Below the pieces are notes generated by a model, which had not been told where the DNA came from, made no database searches, and saw only the letters and a program-made list of their open reading frames with translations. Below, one piece after another: positions 12,482-25,300 of a DNA stretch of 64,000 nucleotides. The DNA is from Escallonia rubra (lineage: Eukaryota > Streptophyta > Magnoliopsida > Escalloniales > Escalloniaceae), in assembly GCA_033065855.1 (NCBI GenBank), contig JAVXUO010001926.1, forward strand, positions 62,001-126,000. Direction: 5' to 3'. A program made the translations under genes and the position numbers. How positions within the stretch are numbered: position 1 is the stretch's first letter; each line of letters opens with the position of its first letter.

Positions 12482-13411
12482 TCAATGGTGCGAATTTGGG
12501 GAAGTAGACGATGGCTTACTGGAAAGAGTCACAAGCTCCTCACTACTACAATGAATTCTCTCCGGTACTTGAAACCCTGAAAATCCCTCCGAAGACAATT
12601 GGCTCCTCGAGGCAGAAAATTGTGCATCATCCCAAGCACGAATGAAAGGAGAAAAACTGGACTGAAGGGGTTCTCTGGAAGAAAATGCGGGGCTTTGGCT
12701 AAGCATGAGTGGTTGTGCTTGCGGCATTGGCTGTGGATTGAAGATAAACCCAACTCTACTCGCTCCATCCCCATTCCAACCGACTATTCTCGGGTAATTC
12801 ATCTCAAAGCCAGTCATTGGAGATGACCCCAAGTCAAAAAGGGACGTCGTAGGCGCATGATGGCTCGAATCATGTGGTGGTTGCTGCAAAGATTGAAGAG
12901 AGAGGCAAAGATCTTCAGTCTGGATTGGAGCTCTTGGCATCAACTCATTCGGGTAGTTCTGGAAACTCATTCCAGAACTCGTAGGAAAGAACGATTTCAT
13001 TGTATCTGCAATACATTCTTCATCAAAACTACCACTTGGGTTTTCACCCATTTGTTTAGGTAGCTGAAATTCATACCCACAAGAGGAAGGAGGCAACTCT
13101 GTTGGCTCAGGCCCCAGTGCAGTGGAAGGTTCACCAGGAATTGGGTTCCACTCAGGCAGTTCATCCAGCTTGGCAATGGCATTCTTGGCCTTGTTAATGA
13201 GCCAATCTACTGCTTTGCTGGGTCGGTCATAGCCCAACCGGTCCTGCACATCGTAGAACTGAATGGCTGTGTGGGCGGCTAGACGGACGCGTCGGTCTCT
13301 AGGACCTTTCGCAGTGAAGACCTTGCTGTGCCGGTCTTTTCGGCCGGTGGCCCGGAGGATATGGCCTCCTTGGACTTGTACTATCTCTCCTCCCGTGCTC
13401 TTCATTGCCAT
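12482..13411 (-). CDS. TCP: CIN-type TCP transcription factor (TCP4/TCP10-like)
   Basis: This intact, intronless 309-residue protein belongs to class II (CIN) of the plant TCP family, whose members bind GGNCC-type sites and push leaf cells from division to differentiation. The TCP domain spans about residues 24-82: the basic part ([20 protein letters not shown]), helix I ([16 protein letters not shown]), a DRPS loop and helix II ([14 protein letters not shown]). The upstream [18 protein letters not shown] block is typical of the TCP3/4/10 branch, and the [14 protein letters not shown] wording is nearest to TCP10 as I recall it. The rest is a Ser/Pro/Gln-rich, probably disordered region. Residues about 245-252 (around REPLQSS) are encoded by the miR319 site. 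The start fits the family and no upstream in-frame extension looks like protein. It acts in the nucleus as a dimer. Confidence 0.95.
   Translation of the reverse strand: MAMKSTGGEIVQVQGGHILRATGRKDRHSKVFTAKGPRDRRVRLAAHTAIQFYDVQDRLGYDRPSKAVDWLINKAKNAIAKLDELPEWNPIPGEPSTALGPEPTELPPSSCGYEFQLPKQMGENPSGSFDEECIADTMKSFFPTSSGMSFQNYPNELMPRAPIQTEDLCLSLQSLQQPPHDSSHHAPTTSLFDLGSSPMTGFEMNYPRIVGWNGDGASRVGFIFNPQPMPQAQPLMLSQSPAFSSREPLQSSFSPFIRAWDDAQFSASRSQLSSEGFSGFQVPERIHCSSEELVTLSSKPSSTSPNSHH
12657..12677 (-). promoter_or_regulatory. miR319 target site in the TCP coding sequence
   Basis: The mRNA reads agagaaccccuucaguccag here, with UGGACUGAAGGG of miR319 paired without a mismatch over miRNA positions 2-13, including the cleavage position. 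The 5' half of the target (opposite miRNA positions 14-21) is poorly paired and differs from the usual GAGGGGACCCC form. It encodes REPLQSS, where most family members encode a GPLQSS-type sequence. Regulation by miR319 is known for CIN TCP genes. Whether this weaker site is still cut efficiently is not known. Confidence 0.85.
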
Positions 13412-14579
13412 TAATCGTGTTTGTACATGTCTTTAACACTGCTCTGTGGGTGCCTATGATTCCACCGATCCAGATGCAGTACCTTTTATCCCTTCTCAAA
13501 GCCTCTCTCTCTCTCTCTCTCTCTCTACATGTATACTACATAGACACACGTTCTTTTGACTGTCAACGAACTTTTTTCTTTGAGGTTGCTTTGTTGGTAC
13601 GTCATGCGCGATCGTGACAGCTCGGATTTCTGATATACTACTGCAGCTGCAGCTGGTACTGTTAATGGATGAATGATCCCCAAAAACCCTCTGCCACTGT
13701 ACTCTCCGGATTCCACAGAACAGTGATACCTCCCAATCCGAAACTAGACTGAATTCTACAGACAAACCCAGATCCCTAATTTCTTCCTTTCTGCTTTTCG
13801 TTTGTTACTCCTGAACAACATATTACATCAAACAGAATTAGAAGCCTAATGTACTCTCAAGTCTGATATAAGCCTACTATAGGGAAGAAGAAAAAAGCAG
13901 CCAAAGAGGTGGTAGGTTGGCATAAAATCTTGCAATGACTTGGAGGGTTTTGAAACAATCAGTGGGGTTTAAACTATTAGCTTTGATATAATAAGCTAGT
14001 TGTGCAAAGAATGAAAGGAAGGAGTATATACAAGGGAAAAATACTATCTTGGCATGTCAGAGCTGTTTTGATGCATCTGTTGAGGGTGACAGAACTTGGT
14101 CAGAAAGAAGGGAAAATAATTTGTTACCTCTCTCTATTCACTAGCATCGTTACATACTTGTCATAACAGTTATTCTTTGTCGACCATGTGTGTCAAACTT
14201 ACACTGTTTCTAGAAATTCACTGCTTATCTATGGCTATTAATATTTCATTGAGAAAAAGCATATGTAAGGACTGACTGGGAATTAGAAATGAAAAATCTC
14301 GATAGTCACCTTCTTGTTTTTTCTTTAGAAAATGTTTTTCACGCGTTGCTAATATGACTGGTAATTCCATAAGAAATCGGTTCGCAACACATAAGTGACT
14401 TCAGCTTCTAGTCGCAAAATTTGAGTTTGCCTTTTTATGAGTTTAGGGTGCATTTGGTCGTGGTTCGAGGAACATAGTGTTAATATATTCAAATAAACGA
14501 GTATCAATAATCTAACATGAATAAAACGCATGATCTAATAAACGCTCATTTACCACCTTCGGCCATGTCGAACGTGCCC
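13412..14579. promoter_or_regulatory. TCP upstream region with a CT/GA microsatellite
   Basis: This is the 5' flank of the minus-strand TCP gene. On the plus strand, 13503-13526 is a perfect (CT)12, i.e. (GA)12 in the transcript direction, about 90 bp before the start codon and so probably in the 5' untranslated region or core promoter. A TATATAC-like box on the minus strand lies near 14024-14031, but it is too far from the ATG to assign without transcript data. Long GA tracts in 5' untranslated regions are common in plants and can bind GAGA-type (BBR/BPC) factors. The rest shows no gene. Confidence 0.5.
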
Positions 14580-15120
14580 TAGGTCTTTTACTCTCGCCAC
14601 ATATCTATACTCTCTCTTGGTGTTCTGTATTCGCTCCACAGATACTCTCTCCACTCTGTACTCCTCTTCACAGCTCTGCTCCACTCTACTATGTACTCTC
14701 TCCTCCACAGCTCTCCACTATGTACTCTCTCCGGCCTGAATGCTCTCCGCGGATACTCCATAGATACTCCCTCCACTCTACTACTATGTACTCTCTCCAC
14801 CATAGCTCTCTATCCGACCTGAATGCTCTCCACGGATACTTCACATAAACTCTCTTCACTCTACTCTTCTCCACAGCTATCTCTCCGACCTGAACTCTCT
14901 CTCCGACTTGAATGCTCTCCACTTTGTACTCTCTCCACTTTGTACTCTCTCCACTCTACTTTGTACCCTCTCCTCCGCTCTACTTTGCACTCCCTCCACG
15001 CATAGCTCGCTCTCCAACCTGAATGCTCTCCACGGATACTCCACAGATACTCTCTCCACTCCACTCTACTCTACTCAATACTCAGTACTCTCCTCCATAG
15101 CTCTCCACTCTACAGACGCG
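14580..15120. repeat. CT-rich degenerate tandem repeat
   Basis: About 540 bp are built from variants of 'tactctctccac' and 'gaatgctctccacggatact', repeated with irregular spacing. The strand bias is extreme: almost pure pyrimidine on the plus strand, with regular TA steps. All six frames have short open frames with low-complexity products (MERV, WREY and similar), none of which looks like a protein. A related word, 'gaatgctctcc', recurs just outside at about 15248. Confidence 0.7.
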
Positions 15121-17941
15121 CAAAGAAAATATTTTGTTTTTCAGCTGGATCCGGACCTCCTGGCCCAACCCTAGACACTCTAAGATCCTTTTTCAAACCT
15201 GGAGTCAAGATAGATCATGAGAAGACAAGGCGGTACTCTCGATCTCGAATGCTCTCCTTGATAGGATCATAAAGCTGGTGGTCTGAGAGTAAGATTTAAC
15301 TTGCTAGGATGATAAAGCTAGTAGTGTGAGTGTAGGATTTAGCCCGGCTTCTATAGCACTCCTAGTTGAGTTCAAACTCATCATAAACTACTTAGAGATG
15401 GGCTCTATCATTATCTTGTACCACGGTTAAGATATAAGTAAGATGCATCATTTTAATAATGTATCAGTCGATAGACGTACTAACCATAAGATCAATTACA
15501 TGTATCCCTTATTAGATCGAGCAAATAACCAATCCCATTTTTTGACAAACTATCAACTTGGGTCACATAGAACAATTTTTACACAGCCACGTCCAAACCA
15601 CCTTTCACCCAAGCCCGAGGATGTACCTGCCAAAGGTATGTATTTTTTTTCCCCATCTTCAGACAAGTAGTGTAGCTTTAGCCAAAGAGTAAAAGGACAT
15701 TCATTTACAACCAAACATCCATATCCTCAATACATTGCCATGTGGACTCGAAGAAAATTTTGCAGATGAGGAAAGTTAGGTATTCTAAAAGAGATTGATT
15801 GCCATTATAATCACAGTTGTAAAAAAGACGTCAACTGAAGTAATGGTTTGCTATTTCTGAGAATACTTTTAACTTTGGGAAAGGACTTTCAATGAAGAAG
15901 TTAGGCGAATAACGAAAACGTGGGTAAAGACGGGACCAAGCTTAAAGGCTTAGGTGGTGCTAACTCGATAGTCTTAATATGGAAAAATCTCCTGCCGCTT
16001 TAATACGGCAACCATTTCCGCATTTACTTTAGCTCTAGGCAATGTCATGTGGCACCATGGCAATATTGAAATCACTTAATGCATTGATTTTTTTTTCTCT
16101 TTTTGCGTTCCGTTGACAATATTTTTTGATGGAAAAAAATTGGCTGCTACTCCGGTTGGATGAATCTTCCTCCTACCCCTTATATAGCTACAATTAATTG
16201 TCTCTAAATATTTCTAGTGACTTTTATTTAGTGACGTTAAAAAAATGCTGCTAATAATTGTTGCTGAAAGTATTAGAAGAAAGGTCGCTTGAAACATTTA
16301 GCGACTATTAATTGTCATTATACATGGAGTTGAAGGAAAATTCCTACAACCCGGGTAAGAGCCAAAGTCTGTTCTTTTTTGTTTATGTTTCTTAGGTGTA
16401 CACTTATGCAGAATAGATATTTTATAAATATAGTTTCATGTCTACCGTTCTTTTCAGTCCACCGAAAATCACTCTAGAAAAGAAAAACTTAATAAATAAA
16501 CGGGAGAGGTGGTTTCCACTCCCTGATATGCTAATTCACATCATTTTTTGACTAAAAAAATAATTGTCACTAAATTATGTATATATAGCGACACATTAAA
16601 AGTGAAAAACCATACAAAGACGTGAACAGAGCATTCCTGTGAATGAATAAGCAAGCCCTTAACACTGCGCTGGGATAGCACCACAACCTGCCTCCAGAGA
16701 GGCAACAAGCAGGCTTCGTTCCCCAGATTAAATCAGAGGCAAAAATGATTTGATTTTGCCGACAATAACCAAAGGCAAAGAGCGATGAAGGACACGTGAT
16801 ACGAGTAATAATGTTAGTAACCCACAAATTCCTATGAATGAATAAGACTGATAATGATGTATCAATTTTTACTCTTTCAGCAGACACCGCCCATATCTTT
16901 ATGGTGAGGCATGTGGAGTTGGAACTTGGATGAAATTCTGGCCAACTTTGTTCTCTCGCCGTCACGCATGATACAAAAAGTGGACCGAAAATGATTTATC
17001 GAAATCAGAAAAAAGAAATCAATACAACATTGCTACTTTTGCTCATCTTACATTAAAGCTGTGCCTCCGCTTTTCTTTCTTCTTCTTTTTCTTTCCAAAT
17101 AGCAACTTGCATGACAATAACCCCTTATAAGAATCCTGTTGAAAAAGATTTCGTCCAATCATTCTCTTCTTTCGATGTAATTCGTTCTGCTAACAATTTT
17201 TACCGTTCATAATACGAAAAGATACACGATGACCTACGATCACGAGTGAGACAGCACGTCGCTCCTTGTTACTAGATTTAAATAGAGACGAAGAGTCTTT
17301 TAAATATTCGCTTCTACGAAATACCAGGGAACCCATGAAGCAGGCAGCTAGCCGATGTATACGAGTGAGAGGGAAAGCAAGTGCAAAGCCATGTGTGAAT
17401 GGGGGTGCACTCAAGTATGGCAGCAGTCCTAGAAAATGACGCTTTGATCATTTGTGGAAACGTGATAGGTCGCTCGTGATCCAAGATGATCAATGTCCAG
17501 TGAAATTCTGAGGGGGAGAGAGAGAGAGACAAAACCAGAAGCTTGTTTGTTTGGATGCAATTTATGACGGAGACTGCAAAAGAAAATGCCAAGCTCTACT
17601 TGTCTTTCTAACAACTTTCATTTAACGTAATACAGCTCGAGGCTTAACTCATCTACTATGAGAGAAAAATGGCCCTCTAAAGAGTAGCCCTACTGACAAA
17701 TTTAGTACCTTTGCCGAAATTAAAAGTGCCCGCAACAGCAATAAAAATTGTCAATAAGGTCAGCCTGCTCTTTATTGCACTCAGAAATGGAAAACTAACA
17801 GGAAGTTTGCTGTTGGTTCCTCTATAAATTGAGGCAGACATCATTTTATTTCATGCTAAAAAGAAGTTTATGCTACTTTCTTATTTGGGCAGCCTGCAAA
17901 AATCTGTTCCATTCGGTAGACTGCTAATACCAACTCCTAAC
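15121..17941. other. Intergenic AT-rich region, no gene seen
   Basis: No protein-like frame was found. A short direct duplication near 15262-15330 repeats 'taggat(c/g)ataaagct(g)gt'. At about 16200-16330 there is a cluster of 'tagtgac' and 'gttgctgaaag' words resembling CACTA subterminal repeats, with a possible relic near 16565. A 131-codon minus-strand frame at 16570-16965 has no family signature and is taken as chance. Confidence 0.4.
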
Positions 17942-18356
17942 CTTCTCTGTGGAGACACAAAAAAAAAACTGAGAAATGTTAAGCAGAATTTCTTTGTTGA
18001 CAGATTCAAGAAGCATACTGCAGTATGCTCTCCTTAACATTTACTGTATAAGACTGCTGACACTCGTAATAACTTTCTGCTAATTTGGTAGTACATTTTC
18101 GCCTATAGACTGCTAATACCAGCTCCTAGCTAGACCAGAATAGTAGTCTATAGAGTGTGTACGCAGATTCAGTTCAATTAAAAAGATAAAAATGTCAAAC
18201 ACGCCTCTTTGAAGCTTCCCCTTCTCTTGTGGACAGAAAAACTGAGATACGATAAGCAGAATTTCTTTGTTGACAGATTCAGAAGCATCCTACAGTATAC
18301 TCTCTTTAACATTTATAAGACTGCTGACACTGGTAATCAACTTCGTGCTAATTTAT
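17942..18356 (+). repeat. Local tandem duplication, unit about 270 bp
   Basis: The block at 17942-18090 ('cttctctgtgg', then 'aagcagaatttctttgttga' and 'aagactgctgacact') is repeated at about 18220-18356 with the same order of words and small indels. Bases in between ('gactgctaataccagctcct' near 18107, compare 17921) show that the unit is about 190-270 bp. No coding potential was seen. Confidence 0.7.
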
Positions 18357-19680
18357 TACAACCTATCCGAATAGGTTTATTCACAAGGCCACCACAACCG
18401 CGTCTAGCAGACCAACCACAGGGGGTGGGGGAGCGGCGAATGAAATGATGTCATAGTTACTTTTTTGCTTACAACAACTGACGTCTGTTAAGAATTTTTG
18501 AATTTGACTGTTAATTGGTGAATGACGCATTAAACTGAATGCTAGGGCGTTGAAAGCCAAAATTGAAACCATAAGGTGATTTGCACTCGTAACCCCTAGG
18601 TTCAAGGTTTTATACACAGATAATCCTTCAAATAACGAAGATGCCAATCTTGCCGCAGACAACAATTTCCATATTGTGAGAACCTTGGTGCATCCTTACC
18701 GTTGATTGCTGGAAAATACAAGACATAGTAAAACTATCAAAACCGCGGCTCTAGCCACCAAGGGCAGGCAGGCTGCCAGAAGCTGTAAGCCAAATGTACG
18801 ATATGAGTTGGTTCTACACTACTTTTCTTTAGCACATCTAGTGTAAACAATGTAGCCACACCAATAGGCTTTGACAGCTAGTATCATTCAATTCTTAGCT
18901 ACTACATAGCAACAAGTCTACTCCTGAAGCAGCAAAGCCAGCTAAGATCAGTAGATTAACTGAGATCCTATCATCTGCAATAACTTACCATATCAACACA
19001 CTAACTAGTGATGGAGATTTTGTTTATTGAGGTAGACCAACTTGACGTGATCTTGATCAGAAAGGGGGTCATTGATTGCTGCCCTGATACCTTAGAAGCA
19101 TTATTCCACAAGGGTGCAACGGAAAGCAATTTTAGAGGAAGAACGCCGCCAACATAGGGTTGTCACTTAAAGTACCTTCAAAACGGTATAAAAAATTACT
19201 TGCTGGGGAGAAAAGGACATAACTTCGGCTATTAGAGGAACAAGAAAACTGAGCAGACAAAAAAAGGTAGTGTAAAATCAGAAGGTATTGGCCAAAGTTG
19301 TAACTTCAGTAACCGAATAAAATCAATGCTAAAACGTCTCCGAGAAGAAACAAGTAAATCTGGTAGTACATTGAAGAGGGGTGTTAATCTCAACTATCAA
19401 CCACAAGCAGGAAAGAGTTCTTTCCTAGTCCAAAACTATCTTCAGACGTTCTTTGATGGCTCCTCGATCTAAAAGGACAACTACATACAAATCCCTCATG
19501 GTGACCTAATGTGGTAAAAGATCTACAAAGAGGGGGGGGTAAAATTAAGGTGAGATTATAAGAAGAAACAATCAGAAAGCTAGAGCAACGATGGAAAACA
19601 AATTGATAAGAGAACTAGTGAATTACAGATTTAAGAAACTTGTCCCCATTGATATGCCTCGATATAATGTTTCTTACTTT

Positions 19681-19721
<41 letters not shown>

Positions 19722-20125
19722 AGAAAATTAGCTCCCAATATGTCATATGGGCCACTATTTAGTAGATCGTACGAAAATTGGACCACATAGCCATGGACCA
19801 CTAAGCATTTCACTCTCCGCTCTTCTAAATTCTTCTGTGAGAAACTGACATTCCTAATACAACACTTATCCAGATATGCATGGATATACGATCGTTCATC
19901 TACTTAATTCACCCTCACTCAGTACAAACGAGATCTTCTGGCCAGTGAATATATTCAAAACCATTAGACGAACACATAAAAAGCACAATGAAATGAAGTG
20001 AGTAGCAATTAGAAGGCATAATCATGGTCCTCAACTTCAAGAGAGACTGTTTCTAATAAGATGCAACTATGATCCAAGACATGTCTGTTTCCACTTGGCC
20101 AGTACATTATTTCGCAAACATCAAG
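18357..20125. other. Intergenic region with TG/AG microsatellite
   Basis: No gene was recognised. 19679-19720 is a compound (TG)n(AG)n microsatellite. Short open frames in the region have no protein character. Confidence 0.4.
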
Positions 20126-20262
20126 GGCAAGCCCTTGACATAACCATAAGGTTGGTCCTCTAGGACATGGACATCATGGGTTCAAAACAAGGAAACAGGC
20201 TCTCTTGACCTTACCTAGACAGCTCACATACACTGGGGTGTCCCTTAATTTCTTCCTATGAC
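20126..20262 (+). mobile_element. Degenerate tRNA-derived SINE (Au-like)
   Basis: The order 'gggcaagcccttgacataac', 'aaggttg', 'ggacatggacatcatgggttcaaaac' and 'ggaaacaggctctcttgacc' follows the plant Au SINE layout: a tRNA-like head, a B-box-like GGTTCAAA and the 'ggaaacagcctctt' segment. The A box is damaged and no clear target duplication was found, so this is an old copy. Confidence 0.5.
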
Positions 20263-22399
20263 GGAACAGATCAAATAGGCAATTCAGAGAAAGCCATCCC
20301 CTTTTCTTCTAACTCGTCACTTATCTTTCACCCATCTCCACCCATCATGAGCTGTAGCATACTATTACACTCAACAAGACATCTTTAGAGGACTTGATAT
20401 GCATTGGCATTATTAGCTCGTAGCACGAGAGTTGCTCCACCTCGTCCTATAATAACATCGTTAAAATTTTCTTTCAATTTCCACGAGAATTTAGTTCAAT
20501 GCAAATAGTAGACTCACATTTGCACAATCTTAGACTTCAATAACCACTTCCTCGAAATTTTTGGCAGCAATATCACCAGCAGCCATTTGGTTGCTGTCAG
20601 AGTGGCCCAAGGGCAGTCTTCAACGAGCTATAGAGATCCAAGCAATTTCTAGCAGTTACAATTTCCTGTGGATAAGTTCAGGAAAATTGACTTCGAAGGG
20701 AATTAAATTTCAGTCCATCTCAAGGCATGCCACCATAGTTGCCTTTCCTTGAAGTGAAATAAGCAAAAAAATTGGCACTCGAGGATTATTTTAATCCGCA
20801 TGCATCTATCAAGCATACTAGTTAGCGGACCTGTGAAAATGCAATGCAGGGGATGGGACAAAAAATGGTCCTTTTTTATCATTAAAAGAGGTCTTGGGAA
20901 AGCACATAAAGCAATATGGTTGGCATTTTAGATACACATATTAGAAGGCTTTTATAGCAAGTTATTATCAGGTTAATCTTAAGATTTTGTAGAAATGGCG
21001 TGCCAACAATTGACCAATTACCTCCAAGTTCTTATGTGAATAAACGGATCAGATACGATATACTAGAGCTAGTGATCTGACATTTGGCCTATACGCAAAC
21101 ATTCGGATCTCAACTAACCCAATAACTCGAGTCAAGCTCGGGCCGGTTTATAAAATACAGTATATTATAAGGTTTTAAAAGTGTATTAATGTGTACCACA
21201 TATCTTGAGACGAAAATGACATTAATAGTATAAAAATATCTTATTTCGCTACAAAGAATAATCTTAGTACCTAAATTAAGTAAAATATGAAAGATGAATT
21301 CACTCATATTACTCATAACTTTCGATTATCAAATAGCATTGTTTCTTTTATTAGACTGCATGCAATAAAAATGACGTATGTGTATATACATGTGTGTTTA
21401 CCTGTAGTTTCGTTATATTTTAAGATGAAAGACAAAGAATAGATAGCGGCACAGTAGAGTAGCTAGATATTTGTTTTCTTTAAGCTTTTGTTTTAAGTTG
21501 TCAAGTGGTATCTCAAATGAATATTAGCTTAGCACTTAGAATAGTAGAATAATCATGCTGGTACCATATAGAGTTAAATAGCGAAGACGATTGTAGTTGT
21601 AATTAAAATATGATGACGCTATCAAGTATCCCTTTTGAATTGTAAATGTTACATACAGATTTAATTTTTTAACTTCATAAGGTCTTTAAGGTATTACATA
21701 TATATGTTCCTGAGCTTATTATAATGATTAAGTAGAAATTTAAAAAGAATAAAGTTGCATTTCAAATTTAACAGGATTTATGTATGCACCTTATCACTTT
21801 CAAATAAGTTATTACTTTTTGCAAAATTAAATTTAACAGAACGACCACATAATATGCAATATTTTCATGTATATTTTTTTCTTTAATTCTTGTAAGATGC
21901 TAGTAATAAAAATATTCAATTGATGAACATGACGTGTCATTATTTTGGAGTGTTGAAATTATTTTCCACATCTTTAATGACTATTATTTGTTGCAGTTTC
22001 TATATCTACTAAATGCATTCAATGATATTTTCTCATAAACTATACTTGTTCTATCACAATATAATATAATATTTATCTACTAAATTATGTCAGGTTAAAC
22101 CTATAACTATAATGAGCTTGCAAAGGATAGCAAATATCATTATATTAGGATAATATTATAAAGCGATGATTAATCAACCATTTGCTATTGAACTCGCACA
22201 ATAGTCACCACTTATAGTTGTACTCAATTCTATCACAATTAGAATTAAGTTTTAATGCTTATAATGTCTAAAATTTATCAATTAGTCTTATTTTTCATGA
22301 AAATTTAATTAAGTATAACTAAAAAAGTATTTTTATTGATCATAAGGGCCCTATATAAAAATGAATTTGTAAATCATTAGTTTTGTAGAGTTAGACAGA
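20263..22399. other. AT-rich intergenic DNA
   Basis: Strongly AT-rich from about 21100 on. No protein-like frames. A possible hAT fragment near 21063-21150 contains words such as 'ctcgagtcaagctcgggcc', also seen in the element relic at 58.65-58.95 kb. Confidence 0.4.
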
Positions 22400-25300
22400 T
22401 ATATTTTTGCATCTTAAATGTTTTAAATGTTCTGAAGTAATTAAGAATTATTTGATCTAATTCTACCTTGTTTTTATTTTTTGCACATGTGGTTTGTTTT
22501 CAAAATCTCATATATGCGATACAGCCACTTGTTGATCGTGCGGTTATATCTAAGCCAGAAATTATCCTGTAAATTGATTATTGATCTTTTAAATTAGGGT
22601 TAATTACACCTATGTCCCTGAGGTTAGGGATTAATTACAGTCAAGGACACAAAGTTTCATAATGTAACATTCCGTGACCAAACGTGTTTCAAATGTATCA
22701 CCCGTATCCATCTGTTAGGGTTCCGTCCAAAAACTATACTTTTTTATGATGTCATCAATACAGACTTTTAAAATGACAATACTACCCCTTGTATTGTATA
22801 TAGAGAATATTTTTAAATATTTTAAATTAAGATTTTAAGCTTTAATTTAAGGATTAGGGCTTTAAAACCCTAATTTGTTCTATATCTTAAAAAGGTATTT
22901 CATCAAAATTTGTTAATAGAATTTCTCAATTGGCATAAAAACCCTAAGGGTCTCAATCTGTGAATTAGGGCTCAATCTACAATTTCCCAATCTGATCAAA
23001 ACCCTAATTTGAAATCCTTGCCCTAATTTTCAATTTAGGGTTTCAAAGCCCTCCACTTCTCATCGCCATCGCCACTTGCTATTGCTCACATGTGCCGGGG
23101 ACGGGGGAGGAAGGTCGGGGTGTAGCGCCAGGGATGGGGGAGGCAGGCAGGGTGCGGCGCCGGGGAAGGGAAGGAAGACGGGGTTGGGGGGTGACGGGGA
23201 AGGGGGAGGTAGACGGGGTGGGCGGTGAAGGGGTGACAGGGAAGAGGGATGCAGGCAGGGTGCGGCACCAGGAAAGGGGAGGAAGACGGGGTTGGCGGGT
23301 GACGGGGAAGAGGGAGGTAGACAGGGTGGGCGGTGACGGGTTGACGAGGAAGGCGAAGACAGGCGGGGTGCGGCGACGGGGAAGGGGAGGAAGACGGGGT
23401 GGGTGGATGACGGGGAAGGAGGATGCAGATGCGGGGGTTGNGGGGAGAGGGGTGGGGGGGTTAAGAGTAAAGTAAAGATGAAGTAAAGTCTTTCTTTTTT
23501 TATATATAATGAAGGAATGGCATTAGAAAAAAAAATAAGGTTCCAACTTAGGGTCAATACAATCTTTTCATTAATACCGTTATGATTTTTAGGGTTCCGT
23601 TTGGTCAACGGACACAAGTGTAATTTATCCAAACTATTGCCCGTGCCTGTAATTACCGCCTAACGTCAAGTACATAGGTGTAATTAGCCCTTTAAATTAT
23701 GTAGATAATCTTTTCAGTGATTATGTTTTGTGCAAAATATAAATACATTTATTAAATTATAATAAACTTAAATTAATTGTAACATAATTTTTCTACTAAA
23801 TCTCATATGTTATTTTTGTTTTCTATACCTGATTTTTTATTTTTGTACGAGAGAGTTAGTTTTAAGGACATGATTGTCAAAATTAAATCCTGATAAATTA
23901 GTACATTTAGAGCTTTAGAATTAATTTTTTCACATTATATAAGGCTTCCTAATATAGCCCTCATATTTGTATACCTTTAGAGATACTAATATGTTTAGTA
24001 TATAACTTTAAATCATTTTCAACTATCAGATTTACGAATAAGTTTTATCACTACTGCAATTTCAATTAACAATAATTGTATAGTTATTTATTAGTCATGT
24101 GGTCCCCATGTGATCCCACCCAAAACAGACAGTCAATCTTTTTATTTTATCAAAAGATTCGAAAATCTGTATATTATATTAATAAACCTTTAGATCAATT
24201 ATGGTAAGCATATACTAAAATAAAATAAATATGATTTCAAATGTTACATTATTTTTAGTGTTTCAATCTCAATTGTAACATCATTTTTTATTCTCTTAAT
24301 GTTATTGTCATTTTGTAGATATAAATTTTTATATTCATATTAGAGGGTGATTATAATGATTCGGTAGTTAAAGTTAAGTCATAATATGTTAGAGTTTCAG
24401 AATACTTAGAGTAAGTTTTTTAATTATATAAAGCTTATTTACATGGAAATTAACTTATCAAGAAATAAAGACCCCATTCAAGAACATATTTGAGACCTTT
24501 AGAGACACTTATAATGTTAATCATTTTATTCCACATTGAAAATATAATCCAATGAAATATCATATTATTGCATCTTAAAGGTTTTAAATGTCATCAAATA
24601 TATTAAATTATTTTCCTAATATATATGTGATTTCTTTTCAAAATCTCATTTATGCTTATATAGCTACTTTGTTGATCGGTGCAGTCTTATAAAATCCAAA
24701 AATTGTCCTATAATTTGATTAATAATTTTATATATTACATAGATAATGTGTTGCAATAATTATGCTATGTGTGAATACATATAGATTTAGTACAATATAG
24801 TAAATTTAAATTAACTGTAACACAAAAATTTTGTTCTAAATATCATATGTAATTTTTATTTTCTAGATACATGATTTCTTAACTTCGTATGAAAGAGTTA
24901 GTTTTAAGAACATGATAGTCAAAATCAAATCCTTAAAAATTAGCATGTTTAGAGTTTTAGAAGCAAAATTAAATAAACTTAAAAATAGGGATCACATCCA
25001 AAATAATATTTGTATACTTTCAAATAGACTGGCATGTTTAGTATATAGCTTTAAATCCTTTTCAACTATCAGATGTACAACAAATAAGGTTTTTTGTAAT
25101 TGCGATCTTAGTTAATAATAATTATACGAATATTTGGTGTTCATTTGGTCACACCCAGAAAAAAATTACATCAGTTTTTTTATCATACCAAAAGGATTTT
25201 AAAAGTTATATATTATATTGATAAATCTTTACATTGATACGGTAAGCATATTCTACGGTTAGCATATATTAAAATACAATAATAGGAATCAATCATTTTT

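Noticed and set aside
16570-16965. 131-codon minus-strand frame
   Set aside because: No family motifs, Cys/Ile-rich, no conserved-looking block; likely chance.
23060-23632. 190-codon minus-strand and 127-codon plus-strand frames
   Set aside because: Low-complexity translations of GC-rich repeats within a Mutator-like element, with an N in the middle.
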